A stretch of 64,000 bases of DNA, taken from Proteromonas lacertae. Lineage: Eukaryota > Sar > Bigyra > Opalinata > Proteromonadidae. Every line of letters starts with the position of its first letter. The first letter of the stretch is position 1. The stretch covers positions 140,517 to 204,516 of the forward strand of contig NGBS01000305.1 in assembly GCA_002245135.1 (NCBI GenBank). The letters run 5' to 3'. Positions 39,326 through 51,032 of this stretch are shown piece after piece. The position numbers were made by a program, and so were the translations under genes. The notes under the pieces were generated by a model, which had not been told where the DNA came from, did no database searches, and saw nothing but the letters and a program-made list of their open reading frames with translations.

Positions 39326-39868
39326 ATGGAATTTGGACCATCTATCAATGAAATTGTATGTATATGTGAAGAATTTGATTTAAAAAAGAAAGGTATTTTC
39401 ATTATATAATAAAATAGGATATTTATCGTTTGCTGAGTTTCAATTTGTTGTTATAGCTGTAATAGGAAGTAATCTATCTGATGTATATAATCATTTTTAT
39501 CAATATAGAATGAATATGAAAAAATATTGAATGGTTACAATCCTGAGGAAGTTGGTATAAATCTAAGATGTATTATTCCTTTAGTAATATCATATCTTGA
39601 TGCAGCTCACCTTATCAAACCATATATAACCAATTTATCAACGACAGCTTATCTGTCCATGATATTTAAAGCATTAGATAGTGATGATGACAATGTTATA
39701 ACAAAAGAAGATGTAGAAAATTCATTTTGTGATAATTTTAATACAATCAGCAATAAAGAATTGAAATTAGCTATAGTAGACTTCTTTAAAGATCAAGATG
39801 TTGTTTCTTTTGATGATTTTAAGAAGAAACTACTTCCAATAGTTGTTAAGGATTTTATGAACAAATAA
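39326..39868 (+). CDS. EF-hand calcium-binding protein
   Basis: About 163 residues in three exons. Introns of 25 nt (after KKKG) and 26 nt (after NLSD) join MEFGPSINEIVCICEEFDLK to GYLSFAEFQFVVIAVIGS and NEYEKILNGYNPEEVGINLR. A canonical EF-hand loop is visible in FKALDSDDDNVITKEDVENS, with Asp at positions 1, 3, 5 and Asp at 12. A weaker one lies in VDFFKDQDVVSFDDFKKKLL and a degenerate one in the first exon (EFDLKKKGYLSFAEF). Four-hand calmodulin-like organisation similar to EFCAB proteins; ciliary or cytosolic target unknown. It is divergent from, and shares a short promoter with, the nucleoporin gene. Confidence 0.75.
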
Positions 39869-39906
39869 TTTAACTAAATAAATAATAGAAATAAATAAAT
39901 AATAAC

Positions 39907-41927
39907 TTAATTCTTCCAAGTTGGTTTTTCTTTTGGTTTATACCTATTTTCTAGTGTTCTAGCCAGCTTCATACTCTCAGAGATCTCTTCTATGTATTTG
40001 GGAGTAGAATTTATTTTTGGTTTAAATGTACAGTCTTTCAATTCATCAATCTGCCTTTTCATCAGTGTTTCATGTCTCATACTTTCCATTCTCTTTTCTT
40101 GACAATTGATTTTTTCTTTTAAAACATTAGGATTAGACAGTTGTAAATAACTATCAGAAGATTTTCGATTAATTTTTGGTTTGAATGAAAAGTCTTTTTC
40201 TTCCACTTTTATTTGGTTTTTTAATCTTTCAATATTGATTTCCTTTCTTAATCCATCTTCATAACATAATTGACTTGGTGTTTTACTTCTCATTTGCTTT
40301 GATTTATTTGTTAATTTTGGTCTATATGTTAAATTATTATAACATTCTTCTTGAAGTTTGTTTTGTTTGTTTATTCTGTTCATTTGATCTTTTTCAAGTC
40401 TTTCTTCAAATGATTTATTACTAATTTCAATATATACATTTAAAAAAATACATTTTACTGGTATATGGAGATGGTAATATCTTTGGTTTTATTGGAGTAT
40501 CTTTTTTCTCATATATTTCATGTAATTTTTGTTTCTTTCTTTCTGTAATGTGTTGGAATGCTTGTTGTCTTGCTAAAAACTCTTCAAATTTGTGTTTTTT
40601 CTCAGATTTTCTTTCATTTGAATTGTATTCAATGATATTCTCTTTCTATACATAAAAATATTAATATTATTACGTCTTGATGTTTAGTCAGTATATTCAT
40701 ATAATCATTCAAATCAATCACTTTATTTTTATTCTCTTTACCACATGATTTTAAACTCTTTGTTTTATTATTACTTAATCTCTGAAATGGATCTTTTTTC
40801 AAATATTGTTCAGCTCTTTTCATATTAGATTTTAATGAGTTTGTTCGAGGTTTGAATGTATATTCCATATCTGAAGGAATTACAGTAACTTTGTTATTAT
40901 TTGATATTCTTCTTTGTTTAGCTGATATACTACGAGATTTCTCAGTTATTTGTGGTTGAAATGTACATTCATTGTATTGTTCATATTCCTATTTATATAT
41001 ATATATTTATTATTATTATTATTATTATTTTATACTTTTTCTCTTCTTATTCTATCAATATCTTTTTGTTTTTTAGAAAATTCATTCTATTACAATAATT
41101 AAATAAATATATTTATAAATATAATAGATATACTCTATATAATCTATCTGTAATTTCCTCTGGATCTGGTTTTGGATAATATATAAATGGATTCTTATTT
41201 ATATTTGGTTGAAAAGTGCATTCTTCCATTTCTTTTGCTTCTTTCTCCTCTTTTAGTTTATTTAATTCATATTCTTTCATTTGTTTTATATAATTGTAAT
41301 CTATATCACTTAATCTTGTTGATTTTCGCTTTGTGGGTGTTTCTACAATAGTCTTATCTTTCATTTCTTTCATTTCTTTCATTCGAATGTTTATTTTCAT
41401 ATTTGATCTGCATTGAGGTATTGGAGATAAAGACTATACAAAAAACAGAATATCTATTATAAAATACTTCAAAATTTTGATGATTTGTAGAAGGTGTGTA
41501 TTTTGTATTATCTCTTTGCTCATATAAATTGTATTGATCATCATCTTCCTCTTCTATATTAAGCTCATTAAAAAATTGAGATTCTGTTGGAGTATTTGAT
41601 TCTTGATGAGTATTTTCAATATTTGTTTGATTCTCAGCTATTAATTCTGATTCAAAAGCAACTCTATTAACAAATTACTATATCTAATAATACTTTGGTC
41701 TCTTTATTAAAAAACTATCGAATTCTTCCATCTGATTTCTAATACAGTAAATTTATAAATTCTCAGACATACACTTGATCATTCTGAATTGTTTCTAAGT
41801 TTTCATCTTCAGAACTTTCATCCAAATAGTCTAATTTATCAGGAATGTCGTAATTACTAAGATCTCTACAAAGCAATGAACATGATATATACAGTTTTGT
41901 GGAATTTCCATCTAAATTTTCATCCAT
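39907..41927 (-). CDS. FxPxIN-repeat coiled-coil protein
   Basis: Unrecognised charged protein of roughly 550 residues, in about eight exons separated by short introns. It begins MDENLDGNSTKL, then DLSNYDIPDKLDYLDESSED after a 27-nt intron. A motif 'C-F-P-I/T-N' recurs at least six times: CTFQPNINKNP, YTFKPRTNSLK, FSFKPKINRKS, CTFKPKINSTP, YRPKLTNKSK and ECTFQPQITEK-like copies near 40950. Each sits beside a Lys/Glu-rich helical stretch. Such 'TFxPxIN' repeats occur in protist cytoskeletal and flagellar proteins, which is suggestive only. It ends EKPTWKN, TAA. Exon joins around 40390-40640 and 40985-41110 are approximate. Confidence 0.55.
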
Positions 41928-41972
41928 TGATTAAAAAACAACGCAACTGTATTTGAAATTTGCAAAAAGTTT

Positions 41973-41979
41973 GGCTTGA
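41973..41979. promoter_or_regulatory. RGCTTGA upstream motif
   Basis: GGCTTGA about 46 nt upstream of the minus-strand FxPxIN gene start (41927). The motif is on the opposite strand relative to that gene. Confidence 0.3.
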
Positions 41980-42564
41980 TATAATTAATCTTTGAAAGAT
42001 TAATATCTCATTGAATTTACATTTATATCAATCGGATTTAAGCAGTAATGTGCAATTTCATTCTAATTATATTAGCTGCATCTAATTATGCATTATAGAC
42101 TTGGTATATTGAATTAATAATGTAATGTAATGATTAGATTGATTAGATATAAAGATATAGATAGAATTAGTTGTTGTCCTGACAAGTACAATATGCCACG
42201 TAGTACAGTCTAACCCTATATAATTTAGTATATTTCACTTGTTTTGGGAGATGCTAGTAATATCAATACAAGTTTAAAAATATTAAAAATGAATTACGTA
42301 TATTCTAAATGTATAGTTAACTGAAGTATATTATAGTTTCATTAAGAGAAAAAGTAATTATCATCATAGTCACTACCGTATAGAATACTTAATATGCAAT
42401 GAAGCATATACTTCATATTTTAATTCATCAAAAGATGATCTATTATCACACTTTATATTTTGAACATTCTCACCTAATAGTAAGATATTTGATAAAAAAA
42501 CTGGAGATCCTGTTTACAGTTATTATGTACAATAGCTTAGGATCAAAAATGCTCAAATCTGTTC

Positions 42565-42582
42565 TACGCCGTTGGGAGATAA
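42565..42582 (+). repeat. Inverted repeat, left arm
   Basis: TACGCCGTTGGGAGATAA, exactly matched in reverse complement at 43123-43140. A further seven or so bases (TGGGTTT) match after a one-base gap. It is GC-rich relative to its surroundings. Confidence 0.7.
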
Positions 42583-43122
42583 TGGGTTTAGATTACGTTG
42601 AAGTTATAAACATAACCTTAAGCCCCGCAATATTACAAATATACACTTAGTTTTTCAAATAAGTTACGTTGGCTATATATCGTATATGTTCTGGTTAATC
42701 AGTTATATATCTAACATTGTTTGTTTATGCTTCATATTAAACATTAATAGCAATAGTAGAAAACGAAATTAAAGGTTTTAAGATGAATAGAATATAATAA
42801 TTTTAATTTCTTTATACTTAATATTGAAATTGAAAAAGTAGGCTTGAAAGAGGCTTGAACTCGATTTTTATTTTTGCATTTTTAACTACCTTAACATCAA
42901 TTTTTTCGCATCTTATTCATCTCAGCTGATGTATTTTTGTCTGTAGTAACGATTGAAACAAAAAAAAATATTGAATGAAGTAAAATGCATTTAATATATA
43001 TCAAGGAGGAAGCTTTAAAAAAATATATCGCAGATGTAGCTTATATGACAAAGTAAGATTATATTTGAATATAACTCACTACCAAACACTCCACAGCCGA
43101 ATTAGTTTTTAATAAAACCCAT

Positions 43123-43140
43123 TTATCTCCCAACGGCGTA
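43123..43140 (-). repeat. Inverted repeat, right arm
   Basis: Reverse complement of 42565-42582, about 540 bp away. Could be ends of a small non-autonomous element or two inverted copies of a coding remnant. Confidence 0.7.
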
Positions 43141-43169
43141 CAACAAAATCTTTAAATAACTATTCATTT

Positions 43170-43490
43170 ATGAATTTATTATATTTCTATAGATTTAAGA
43201 GTTTCTTACATTTTTTCGTTTTCATCAGGATTTTGTTTTACAAATATTTGTTTGCAAATGAATATTTCACTTCTTTATTTGTGGATAACAAATATATAAC
43301 AAAATATAATATTACATTCATTTATCCTACACATATACAAAATATTGTATATACTAAAGAAACTAATGGTAATGTAGTAGATGTTGTAGATGATGACGTG
43401 ATTGAGTTAAACAATACACCTGTTAATTCTATTAAGCAACTAAAAACTATCATTAGAGAAGAAAAAGAATCTACAAAAACAAGAAATTAA
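43170..43490 (+). CDS. Hypothetical protein with N-terminal hydrophobic segment (weak)
   Basis: A 107-codon frame with a hydrophobic, Phe-rich start (FKSFLHFFVFIRILFYKYLF) and a charged C-terminal half (ETNGNVVDVVDDDVIELNNT, then KQLKTIIREEKESTKTRN). The composition is more protein-like at the C-terminus than expected by chance. It may be the last exon of a longer gene, or spurious. No family recognised. Confidence 0.3.
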   Translation: MNLLYFYRFKSFLHFFVFIRILFYKYLFANEYFTSLFVDNKYITKYNITFIYPTHIQNIVYTKETNGNVVDVVDDDVIELNNTPVNSIKQLKTIIREEKESTKTRN

Positions 43491-43746
43491 AAAAATAGCT
43501 AGTTTGGTGGATCTTTTTTCTTTTGTATATATTTCTTTTTGTGTGCATTTCATTTAAAACAGATGGGAAAAACAAGTTTGCATAGAATTATGATTTGACT
43601 GTTAATAATGTAATTAATAAATATGTTTAAAATAAATCTTTTAACACATAATTAGCTGTAATTAATGAATTATTCCATCCTCATATGTTTATATTGATTA
43701 TAAAAGCAAATCTGACGATTAAAATCAAAAAAAGAAAATTAAGTTT

Positions 43747-43753
43747 GGCTTGA
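43747..43753 (+). promoter_or_regulatory. RGCTTGA upstream motif
   Basis: GGCTTGA followed by GAAACTG, about 28 nt before the NPHP3-like start codon. Confidence 0.35.
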
Positions 43754-43780
43754 GAAACTGTTTTTTAATTTATCGAAGAA

Positions 43781-46700
43781 ATGGGTACAAAGGGTTCTAA
43801 GGATGCGAAAGTAGATGTAATTGAAACTACGCCTGCGAATATCAATATTTCTCCCAGATCACCTCGATCTGTACCATAGTATTTTTATTTGGTTTAATTA
43901 ATAGTGATCCAGCTAAATGGTGGACTTGGAATGCTGATGACACATGTAATTTATTAAATGCACTTAGTCTATCGCAATATGCATCCACATTTAAAGAGAA
44001 TGGTGTAGATGGCCTTGTTATATCTTCTTTAGATGGTATATATAAATAATTAATAATAGATGATTCATTAAAAAACGATCTTGGAATAACAAATGGAATT
44101 CATAGAAAGAAAATCATAAATGCCATAACAGAAATAATCCAAACTAATCCAAAACCATCATCAGCATTATCTCCAGTTTTATCTTCCAATAAAATTGCAG
44201 AATCTCGTGATGGCAATACTTTCTCCAGAACAACCACCAGCAACGCCAGTAGCAGAATTAAAACCATCAAATACCTTTAAAGAAAAACATATTACATTTA
44301 AAGAAAAAGGCCCAAAGAAAGAATCAGATTTTGGATTACAAAGAACTAAATCACTTAGATCCAAAATGAATTACAAATTATTACATAGGAATAGAACTGT
44401 AAGAATCTTCGTCTCATCAACTTTCAGAGATTTTGCTTTAGAAAGAGATTATCTATTTCAATTCATCTTCCCTGAGTTAGAAAAAAAGTGTGTAGAAAGG
44501 GGTGTATTTTTCATACCCGTAGATTTACGTTGGGGTTTAACTGCCGAAGAAAGTGGTAGTGGAGAAGTTGTGAGATTGTGTTTACAGGAGATCGATGCTT
44601 GTAGACCATTCTTTTTAGGAATGTTAGGAGATAGATATGGATGGCATATGCCACCAGGTGGAAAAGATGAATTACTAGAAAAAACAATAAAAATTGGAAC
44701 TGTATAAATATATCTATATTATTATTATTATCATTTATTTATTTATAGGATTATTTCCCTTGGGTTGCAGATTATAGTGATAGAAGTGCAACTGAGTTGG
44801 AGATACGACATGCTGTATTAAATGATCCTACTTCAATGATTCATCATTATTTCTATTTTAGACATCCAAATTTCCCAGAAGTATTACATATATATTATTA
44901 TTTATTATTTATATAGTCTTTACCACCAAATGAAAGATCAATTTATTACAGTGAAACACCTCACGCAGCAAAGTTACAAAAAGCATTGAAAAATGAAATA
45001 AAAGCAGGCAATAGATCCTTCAAGATTAATGGAGAATTATCAAACAGTGGAAGAGTTTGGAGCAAGGGTTTTACAGAACTTTTCAGAGGCAATTGATATA
45101 GAATTCCCTCCAAATACTAATGTATTTTTTATATAATAAAAATTATTAATTATTATTTCTATTAAAATAGTGTTCTGAATTAGATAAAACAAGAGATCAA
45201 CACAAATCATTTGCAGAAACAAGACTTCGTACATTTGTAGGAAAACCAGAACAATATACTTCATTAGATAATGCAATATTAAGAGAATCAAGACCAACTG
45301 TATTAACTGGAGAAAGTGGTGTAGGAAAAACAGCCTTAATAGCCAATTGGATTCAATCATTTAAACGTAAACATAATGAAGTGATTATGAATACAGCATT
45401 ATATTGGTTGTACAGCTGAAAGTATTACAATTAGTAATATAGCTTGGAGAATAATGGCTGAATGTATTGATAAATTATCAATTCAAGTATTTTTATATAT
45501 TTTTATTTTTACATTTTTTCATTTAATTTCTTATTGTTTAGAATTATGAAATTCCATCAGATACAACCAAAAGAATCAATTGTTTAGGAGAATTCCTAGA
45601 AATGGCTGGTGAAAAAGCAGAAAATGAAAAGAAATACATTATCTTAGTCTTAGATGGTCTTCATCAATTAGAGAATACAGATACTGCTACAACATTAAGT
45701 TGGTTACCACGAATATTACATCCAGGAATAAGAATATTATCATCAACATTAGAAGGACCAGCTTTAGTAGCATGGAGAGAAAGAAAGTGGAGAGAACAGA
45801 AACGTATATATTTTCAATATAATAAAAATTGTTATTATTATATAAATAGTTGAACCATTAGATCAAGAATGTCAGAAAGAGATAGTTACAGAATATTTAG
45901 GTAATTATGGTAAGAGATTATCAGATGAACAATTGAATATTGTAATAGAAAAAGATCAAACAAAGAATGCATTATTCTTACAGACTTTATTGAATGAAAT
46001 TAGGACTTTTGGTTCATTTGAATTGTTAGTTACTAAAATACAACATTATTTGGAAGCACAAAAGTATAATTATTTATAAATGAATTATATTATTAAAAAT
46101 AGTACTTATGAATTATTTGGTAAAGTATTGGAAAGATTAGAAGGTGCTTATGGTACAACATTAGTTAAAGACACAATGTGTTTGATCTATTGTTCATATC
46201 CTATTTATTATTAATATTATTATTATATATTTTTATTATTTTCTTTAATTTCTATTTTTTTTTTTTACAAGAGAAGGAATCACTGAAGATGAATTACTTC
46301 GAATCTTACAAATCCCTCGAGCTGGTAACTTCACAGCCTTCCGATTAGCTACACAAGAACATTTATGTAATAGAAGTGCTGGTTTATTAGGTTTCTTCCA
46401 CGATAGTCTGCAACAAGCTGTGAAATATCGATACTTAGAGAATCACAGTGATATTAGTTATTACCATACTGAACTAGCAGAATTCTTCTTAAAGGAAAGT
46501 CAAGATGGTCAAAGAGCTAATCGTCAATCAGTTGAATTACCATATCAACTAGAATACTGTCAAAGATGGAATGAATTATCACGTTATTTATCTAAACTAT
46601 CAAGTTTTAAGATATTAAGTGGTAGTGAGAATGGTAATGATGATTTATGTCATTATTGGAGAAGGTTAATGGAAAGAGGAATTAGTCCAGCTTTGATGTA

Positions 46701-47851
46701 TAAAGAAAGCTTATCAGAATATGAAATTAAAGCATCTAATACGTATAAATATATTTTTAATTATTTTATTTATATATTTAAATAGAAGTAATATAGTTCA
46801 ATGGTTAATAAGTTTAGGTGACTTTTTAGAAAATTTATTACTATACAAAGATGCATTGTTGCTGTATGAAAGAGCCTTAGAAATGATGAAAGCTAATGGA
46901 GATAATGAAACACTCGAAATCGGTAGTACTTTAAAAAGAATCGCTAATTTATACAATGCTCAAGGTGATTTAAGTAAAGCAGCTAATCTTTATAAAGAAT
47001 CACAAAAAGTATTTGAATCAATCAAAGGTGAAACAGATCCTGAAGTTCAAAGAATAATTGGTAATTTAGCCAATATATTAAGAATTCAAGGTAAATTCAG
47101 TGAAGCTTTGCCATTGTATGAAAAAGTAGTTTATATTACTGAAAAAACACTTGGTAAAAATCACATAGATGTAGCAACACATATTAACAATGTCGCTAAT
47201 ATATTACGTGAGTTAGGAAGACATGAAGAAGCGTTAGAATTGTACAAAAAGTCATTAGAAATTACTGAAAAATTCAGAGGTGTAAATCATATAGATTGTG
47301 CTAGAACATTGCACAATATGGGATTGAGTAAACGTAATTTGGGACAACATCAAGAAGCCTTAGAAATGATGGAAAAAGCATTACAAATACTTGAAAAAGG
47401 ATTAGGTAAAGATCATCCAGAAGTTGGTGTTATTGTTGGGAATATTGGTATAACTTATACATTTTTAAAAGAGAATGAAAAGGCGTTACCTTTATTAGAG
47501 AGAAGTTTAGAGATTAATAAGAAGATTTATGGTGATCTACATCCAAAAGTGGCTGGTGCATTGGGTAATTTAGCAAGAATGTATGAAATGTTACAGAAGT
47601 TTGATAAAGCAAAGGAGTTATATATGGAGTGTTTGAATGTTACAGAGAAGACGTTAGGAAGTGACAATCCAAACATGTGTCGTATTCTTGGGAATTTGGG
47701 TAGATTGAATGAAAGAGAGGAGAAATGGAAGGAAGCTATAGAGTATTATGAGAAAGGATATGCGATTGGAGTGAAATGTTTAGGAGATAATCATCGTTTA
47801 GTAGTTGATATTAAAAAAGCTTTAGATTCTTTAAAATTAATATCTAATTAA
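43781..47851 (+). CDS. NPHP3-like SAM-DUF4062-NTPase-TPR protein
   Basis: Large multidomain protein resembling nephrocystin-3, an inversin-compartment ciliary protein. Its start MGTKGSKDAK has Gly2 and basic residues suited to N-myristoylation, as in NPHP3. A SAM-like domain follows (WTWNADDTCNLLNALSLSQY; DLGITNGIHRKKIINAITEI). DUF4062 is clear: RTVRIFVSSTFRDFALERDY, FIPVDLRWGLTAEES and CRPFFLGMLGDRYGWHMPPG. A STAND/NACHT-type NTPase has Walker A LTGESGVGKTALIANWIQSF and Walker B YIILVLDGLHQLENT. The C-terminus (~46850-47851) holds about eight kinesin-light-chain-like TPRs, e.g. ALPLYEKVVYITEKTLGKNH. Introns are short (43879-43904; 44036-44059, 24 nt; several between 44707 and 46785). A one-base shift lies near 44195-44280. 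NPHP3 normally lacks a SAM domain, so this may be a related STAND protein. Confidence 0.8.
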
Positions 47852-48393
47852 TTAAAGAATAACTTTGTTATTATAAATTAAAATGATGTTCAATGTGTTT
47901 TTTTTTTAAATGAAAATAATTGAAACGAATATAATTTTTAATATAAAATTGGTGTTTCATAATTTTCATCAAAATTTAAATCATTCATATTTTCTAAATG
48001 AATGGCTTAGTTAATTCACTGATATAATATTCTAGTTTATTTGTAAGTAAAATTATAGTTTATAGGAATGTAATATATAAAATCCAGTGTTTGGTGGTTT
48101 TACTCATACAACAACAGAATGAGTATAATATGTGAGTAGATGATGTAAGTAGAATATGATAGAATAATATGATAGAATAATTCTTCACAGTTATTTGGAA
48201 TTTGCTGAATTTATACTTAGAGAGTTTAATAATGAATTGTTGTTGTTTAGTGGTGTATAGAACGTGTGGTGATATAATAATCTTTATTCCTAAAAGTGAA
48301 ATTATTCTCAACTTCGCTAGTTTTTTGTGAGAAAGTTCTTATCTTCTTCTTCAAGCAATAGTAACAACATTTTATTATTCTGAACTAGTATAA
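47852..48393. other. Intergenic spacer
   Basis: AT-rich, no credible gene. A TCAAGC (reverse of GCTTGA) lies at 48351-48356, about 40 nt before the next start codon. Confidence 0.4.
48351..48356 (-). promoter_or_regulatory. GCTTGA motif, reverse orientation
   Basis: TCAAGC about 38 nt upstream of the start at 48394; fits the spacing of the other copies. Confidence 0.3.
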
Positions 48394-50920
48394 ATGAATA
48401 ATAAATTGTCTCTTGGATTATTTGTAATTGTTTTTATTGCATTTAGCTATGCTCAACCCAAAAAATCTTTAGCAATTGAAAAAATATGGAAGTTTGAAGG
48501 AGATACTATTGGAATCAATGGATTTAAAACATTTAATGGATATAACTATATATCTACCTCAACTGCTTCTGATGTTGAATTTGAGAATTACGGTGATAGA
48601 TCTTCCTCAGTATTCAAAATCCCTGAGTATATTTATATGCATTTTTATATAATACTATTAGTTCAATTAAAACTGGTATGTCAAACATTAATCTTCAAAA
48701 ATTTCTTGCTTCCAATTTCACTGAAAGATGGTCTAAAGTGATTGGCGGATTAGGATCAGATATAGTAAATGATTTTGCACTTAATGAATTCGGAGATGCA
48801 ATAATTGCAGGAAAATTCCAGAATCTTCTTCAATTAGGTGATTTTTACATCGGAAGTGGTCAAGGCAATTTAGCAAGTGGATTTGTAGCATTTGTAAGTG
48901 GTGGAGATGGTGAAATAAAATGGGGTGAACCAATCTATGGATTTAGTGATTATAAATCTGTTATATATCATGCACAAGATAAAACATTAGTAGCAGTTGG
49001 ATGGCATATTGGTGAATTAACTGTGATTGGAAGTAAAAAAGAAGTAGCAGCTCAATATTTACTTCCATCATTAGATCAAGATACATTTATTGTTAAATAT
49101 TCAACTGAAGGTGAATTATTATGGGCTAAGAGTTTAACAGGTGAAGGAAATCAAGTAATAGAGAAAGTAATAGATAATGGAGGTGATATCTATGTAATTG
49201 GTACATTTGAGAAAGAAATTAAAGCTGATAACAAAGTGTTATATACTTCAAATGGTGGTAAAGATGTATTTGTTGCAAAGTATGGAAATGAGGGTGTTTT
49301 AGTGTGGTTGAAACAATTTGGTAGTAAAAGTGATGATACTGCAGGAGTATATATATATTATTTATTTAATAATTATTGTTTATAGACTATATTTTTCCAA
49401 AAAGATAAGTTATATATTTCATTTACTATCAAGTATATACATTTTTTTTGTTTTTATATAATATTCTTTTATTAGTGATGTATTAGCATTAGCATTTAAC
49501 GCTACAACCCATACATTAAAACCAGGTGTTGTATTATTAGAAATAGATACAACTGGTTTACCAGTTTGGGTTAGAAATATGGAAGGAGATGTAAAAACAA
49601 ATGAAATGGTGTTTGATGCTACAAGTATTTATTTATAATATTATTATTTTATCATTTAGAATATTTCTTTTTAAGTGGTACATTTTTAAAGAATGTCACC
49701 TTCCAATCTGTTAAATTAGATGGTTGTAAGAGTGAACATGGTTGTTTCTACCTTGCTACTTTTGATTTGAATGGAGGACTAGTTCAATTTGTGAATTTGT
49801 TCTCAATGACAAGTTCTACTACGTTATTAGAAACTCGTATATATATATATTAATTAATATTTTATAGATATTACAATTGATGGTAAAACAACTTATTTAA
49901 CTATCTCACATAATGGTGAAGTAGAAATAACTCCATCAGAGAAATTTGGTTCATTAGCCAAGTTAAATTCAACTGTTTTAAATAGTGTTATTCATAATGC
50001 AATCAGTCATATTATTACATTGAAAGATGAAGGTATTTATAATTATTATATTAATATATATGTATGTATATATAGATGTTTCACCTCCAGTTATTACCAA
50101 TATGACAGATTTAACAAAAATAGTAAACCAATTTTCCGATTTGAGATTACCTGTTGAATTTACCAGTAATCCATTCCCAATAGTTGAATGGTTTAAAGAT
50201 GGGAAATTATTAGCTAATCAAACAAACATTCCTCTTCTTATAAAGAAAGTAAAAGAAAGTGATGCTGGTAAATATATTGTTAAATTAACCAACTCACAAG
50301 GAACTGTGCAATCTGCTCCAATTGATGTACAAGTATCAGCTGTCCCACCATCAGTTGTATTACCAGAAAAGAAATATTTATTTGGTCAAGTCGATCATAG
50401 TCGATTATTTGATATTAGCATTGATTATGTTGATGATAAATCAAATGTAAAATTAACAGTAAAATCAAATGATACTTCAATCATTGATGAATCTTCTTAT
50501 TCTGTATTAGGTAAGAAAGATAAAAGAGCAATTACAATATTCCCATCAGGTAAATCAGGAAATGTAGAATTAGAATTAGAATCAAGTGATGGTACTTTAA
50601 CCAACAAAACCAATATGGTATTATATATATATGATGCAAAAGCCAAAACACCCAGTCTTGATAAAGAATGTGAAGATAAGAAGATGGCTGTTTTAGATTA
50701 TGTTTATTTCATTGGTGGAGGTATTGTTGGTGTAATATTGATTGAAGTTGTTGTTATTGTTGTGATGAAGAGTTATTATAGCAATAGAAATATGCATTTA
50801 AGTGTTTGTCATGTTCAAGATAGATCAACAACAACAAGAACTACAACAACTCCTACAAATAGTCATAAAAAAGAGAATTATGGAACTGTTACTACTGAAT
50901 TATCTCCAAATGGAGTATAA
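48394..50920 (+). CDS. Type I membrane protein with beta-propeller-like and Ig-like domains
   Basis: Probable cell-surface protein of about 745 residues. An N-terminal signal peptide is clear (LSLGLFVIVFIAFSYAQ). The ectodomain has SBBP-like blades, e.g. DVFVAKYGNEGVLVWLKQFG and DTFIVKYSTEGELLWAKSLT, then an I-set-like Ig domain (FPIVEWFKDGKLLANQTNIP; ESDAGKYIVKLTNSQGTVQS) lacking the usual disulfide cysteines. A cadherin-like beta-sandwich precedes a membrane helix (VYFIGGGIVGVILIEVVVIV, near 50702-50765). The ~55-residue cytoplasmic tail is Thr-rich. Five short introns join in frame: 48627-48661, and near 49350-49385, 49428-49474, 49626-49658, 49837-49867 and 50031-50074. Ligand unknown; an adhesion or sensing role is inferred. 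Confidence 0.65.
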
Positions 50921-51032
50921 ATAATAAATATCTTTCTATTATAATTTCATTTCATTTTTTTTCAATAATAAAAACACATTCTATTAAATATTATTTAATA
51001 AATTATATAAAATCACAAATTTATAATATCTT

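Larger units (their letters stand above)
41928..43169. other. Long intergenic region with an inverted repeat
   Basis: More than 1.2 kb without a convincing gene. It contains RGCTTGA copies (41973-41979, 42841-42847, 42852-42858) and an 18-bp inverted repeat (42565-42582 and 43123-43140). A short frame near 42399-42650 looks like chance. Confidence 0.5.

Noticed and set aside
42399-42650. 83-codon plus-strand frame
   Set aside because: No domain; composition like the AT-rich background, and it lies over one arm of the inverted repeat.
48060-48311. 83-codon minus-strand frame
   Set aside because: Biased composition, no motif, no homologue recognised.
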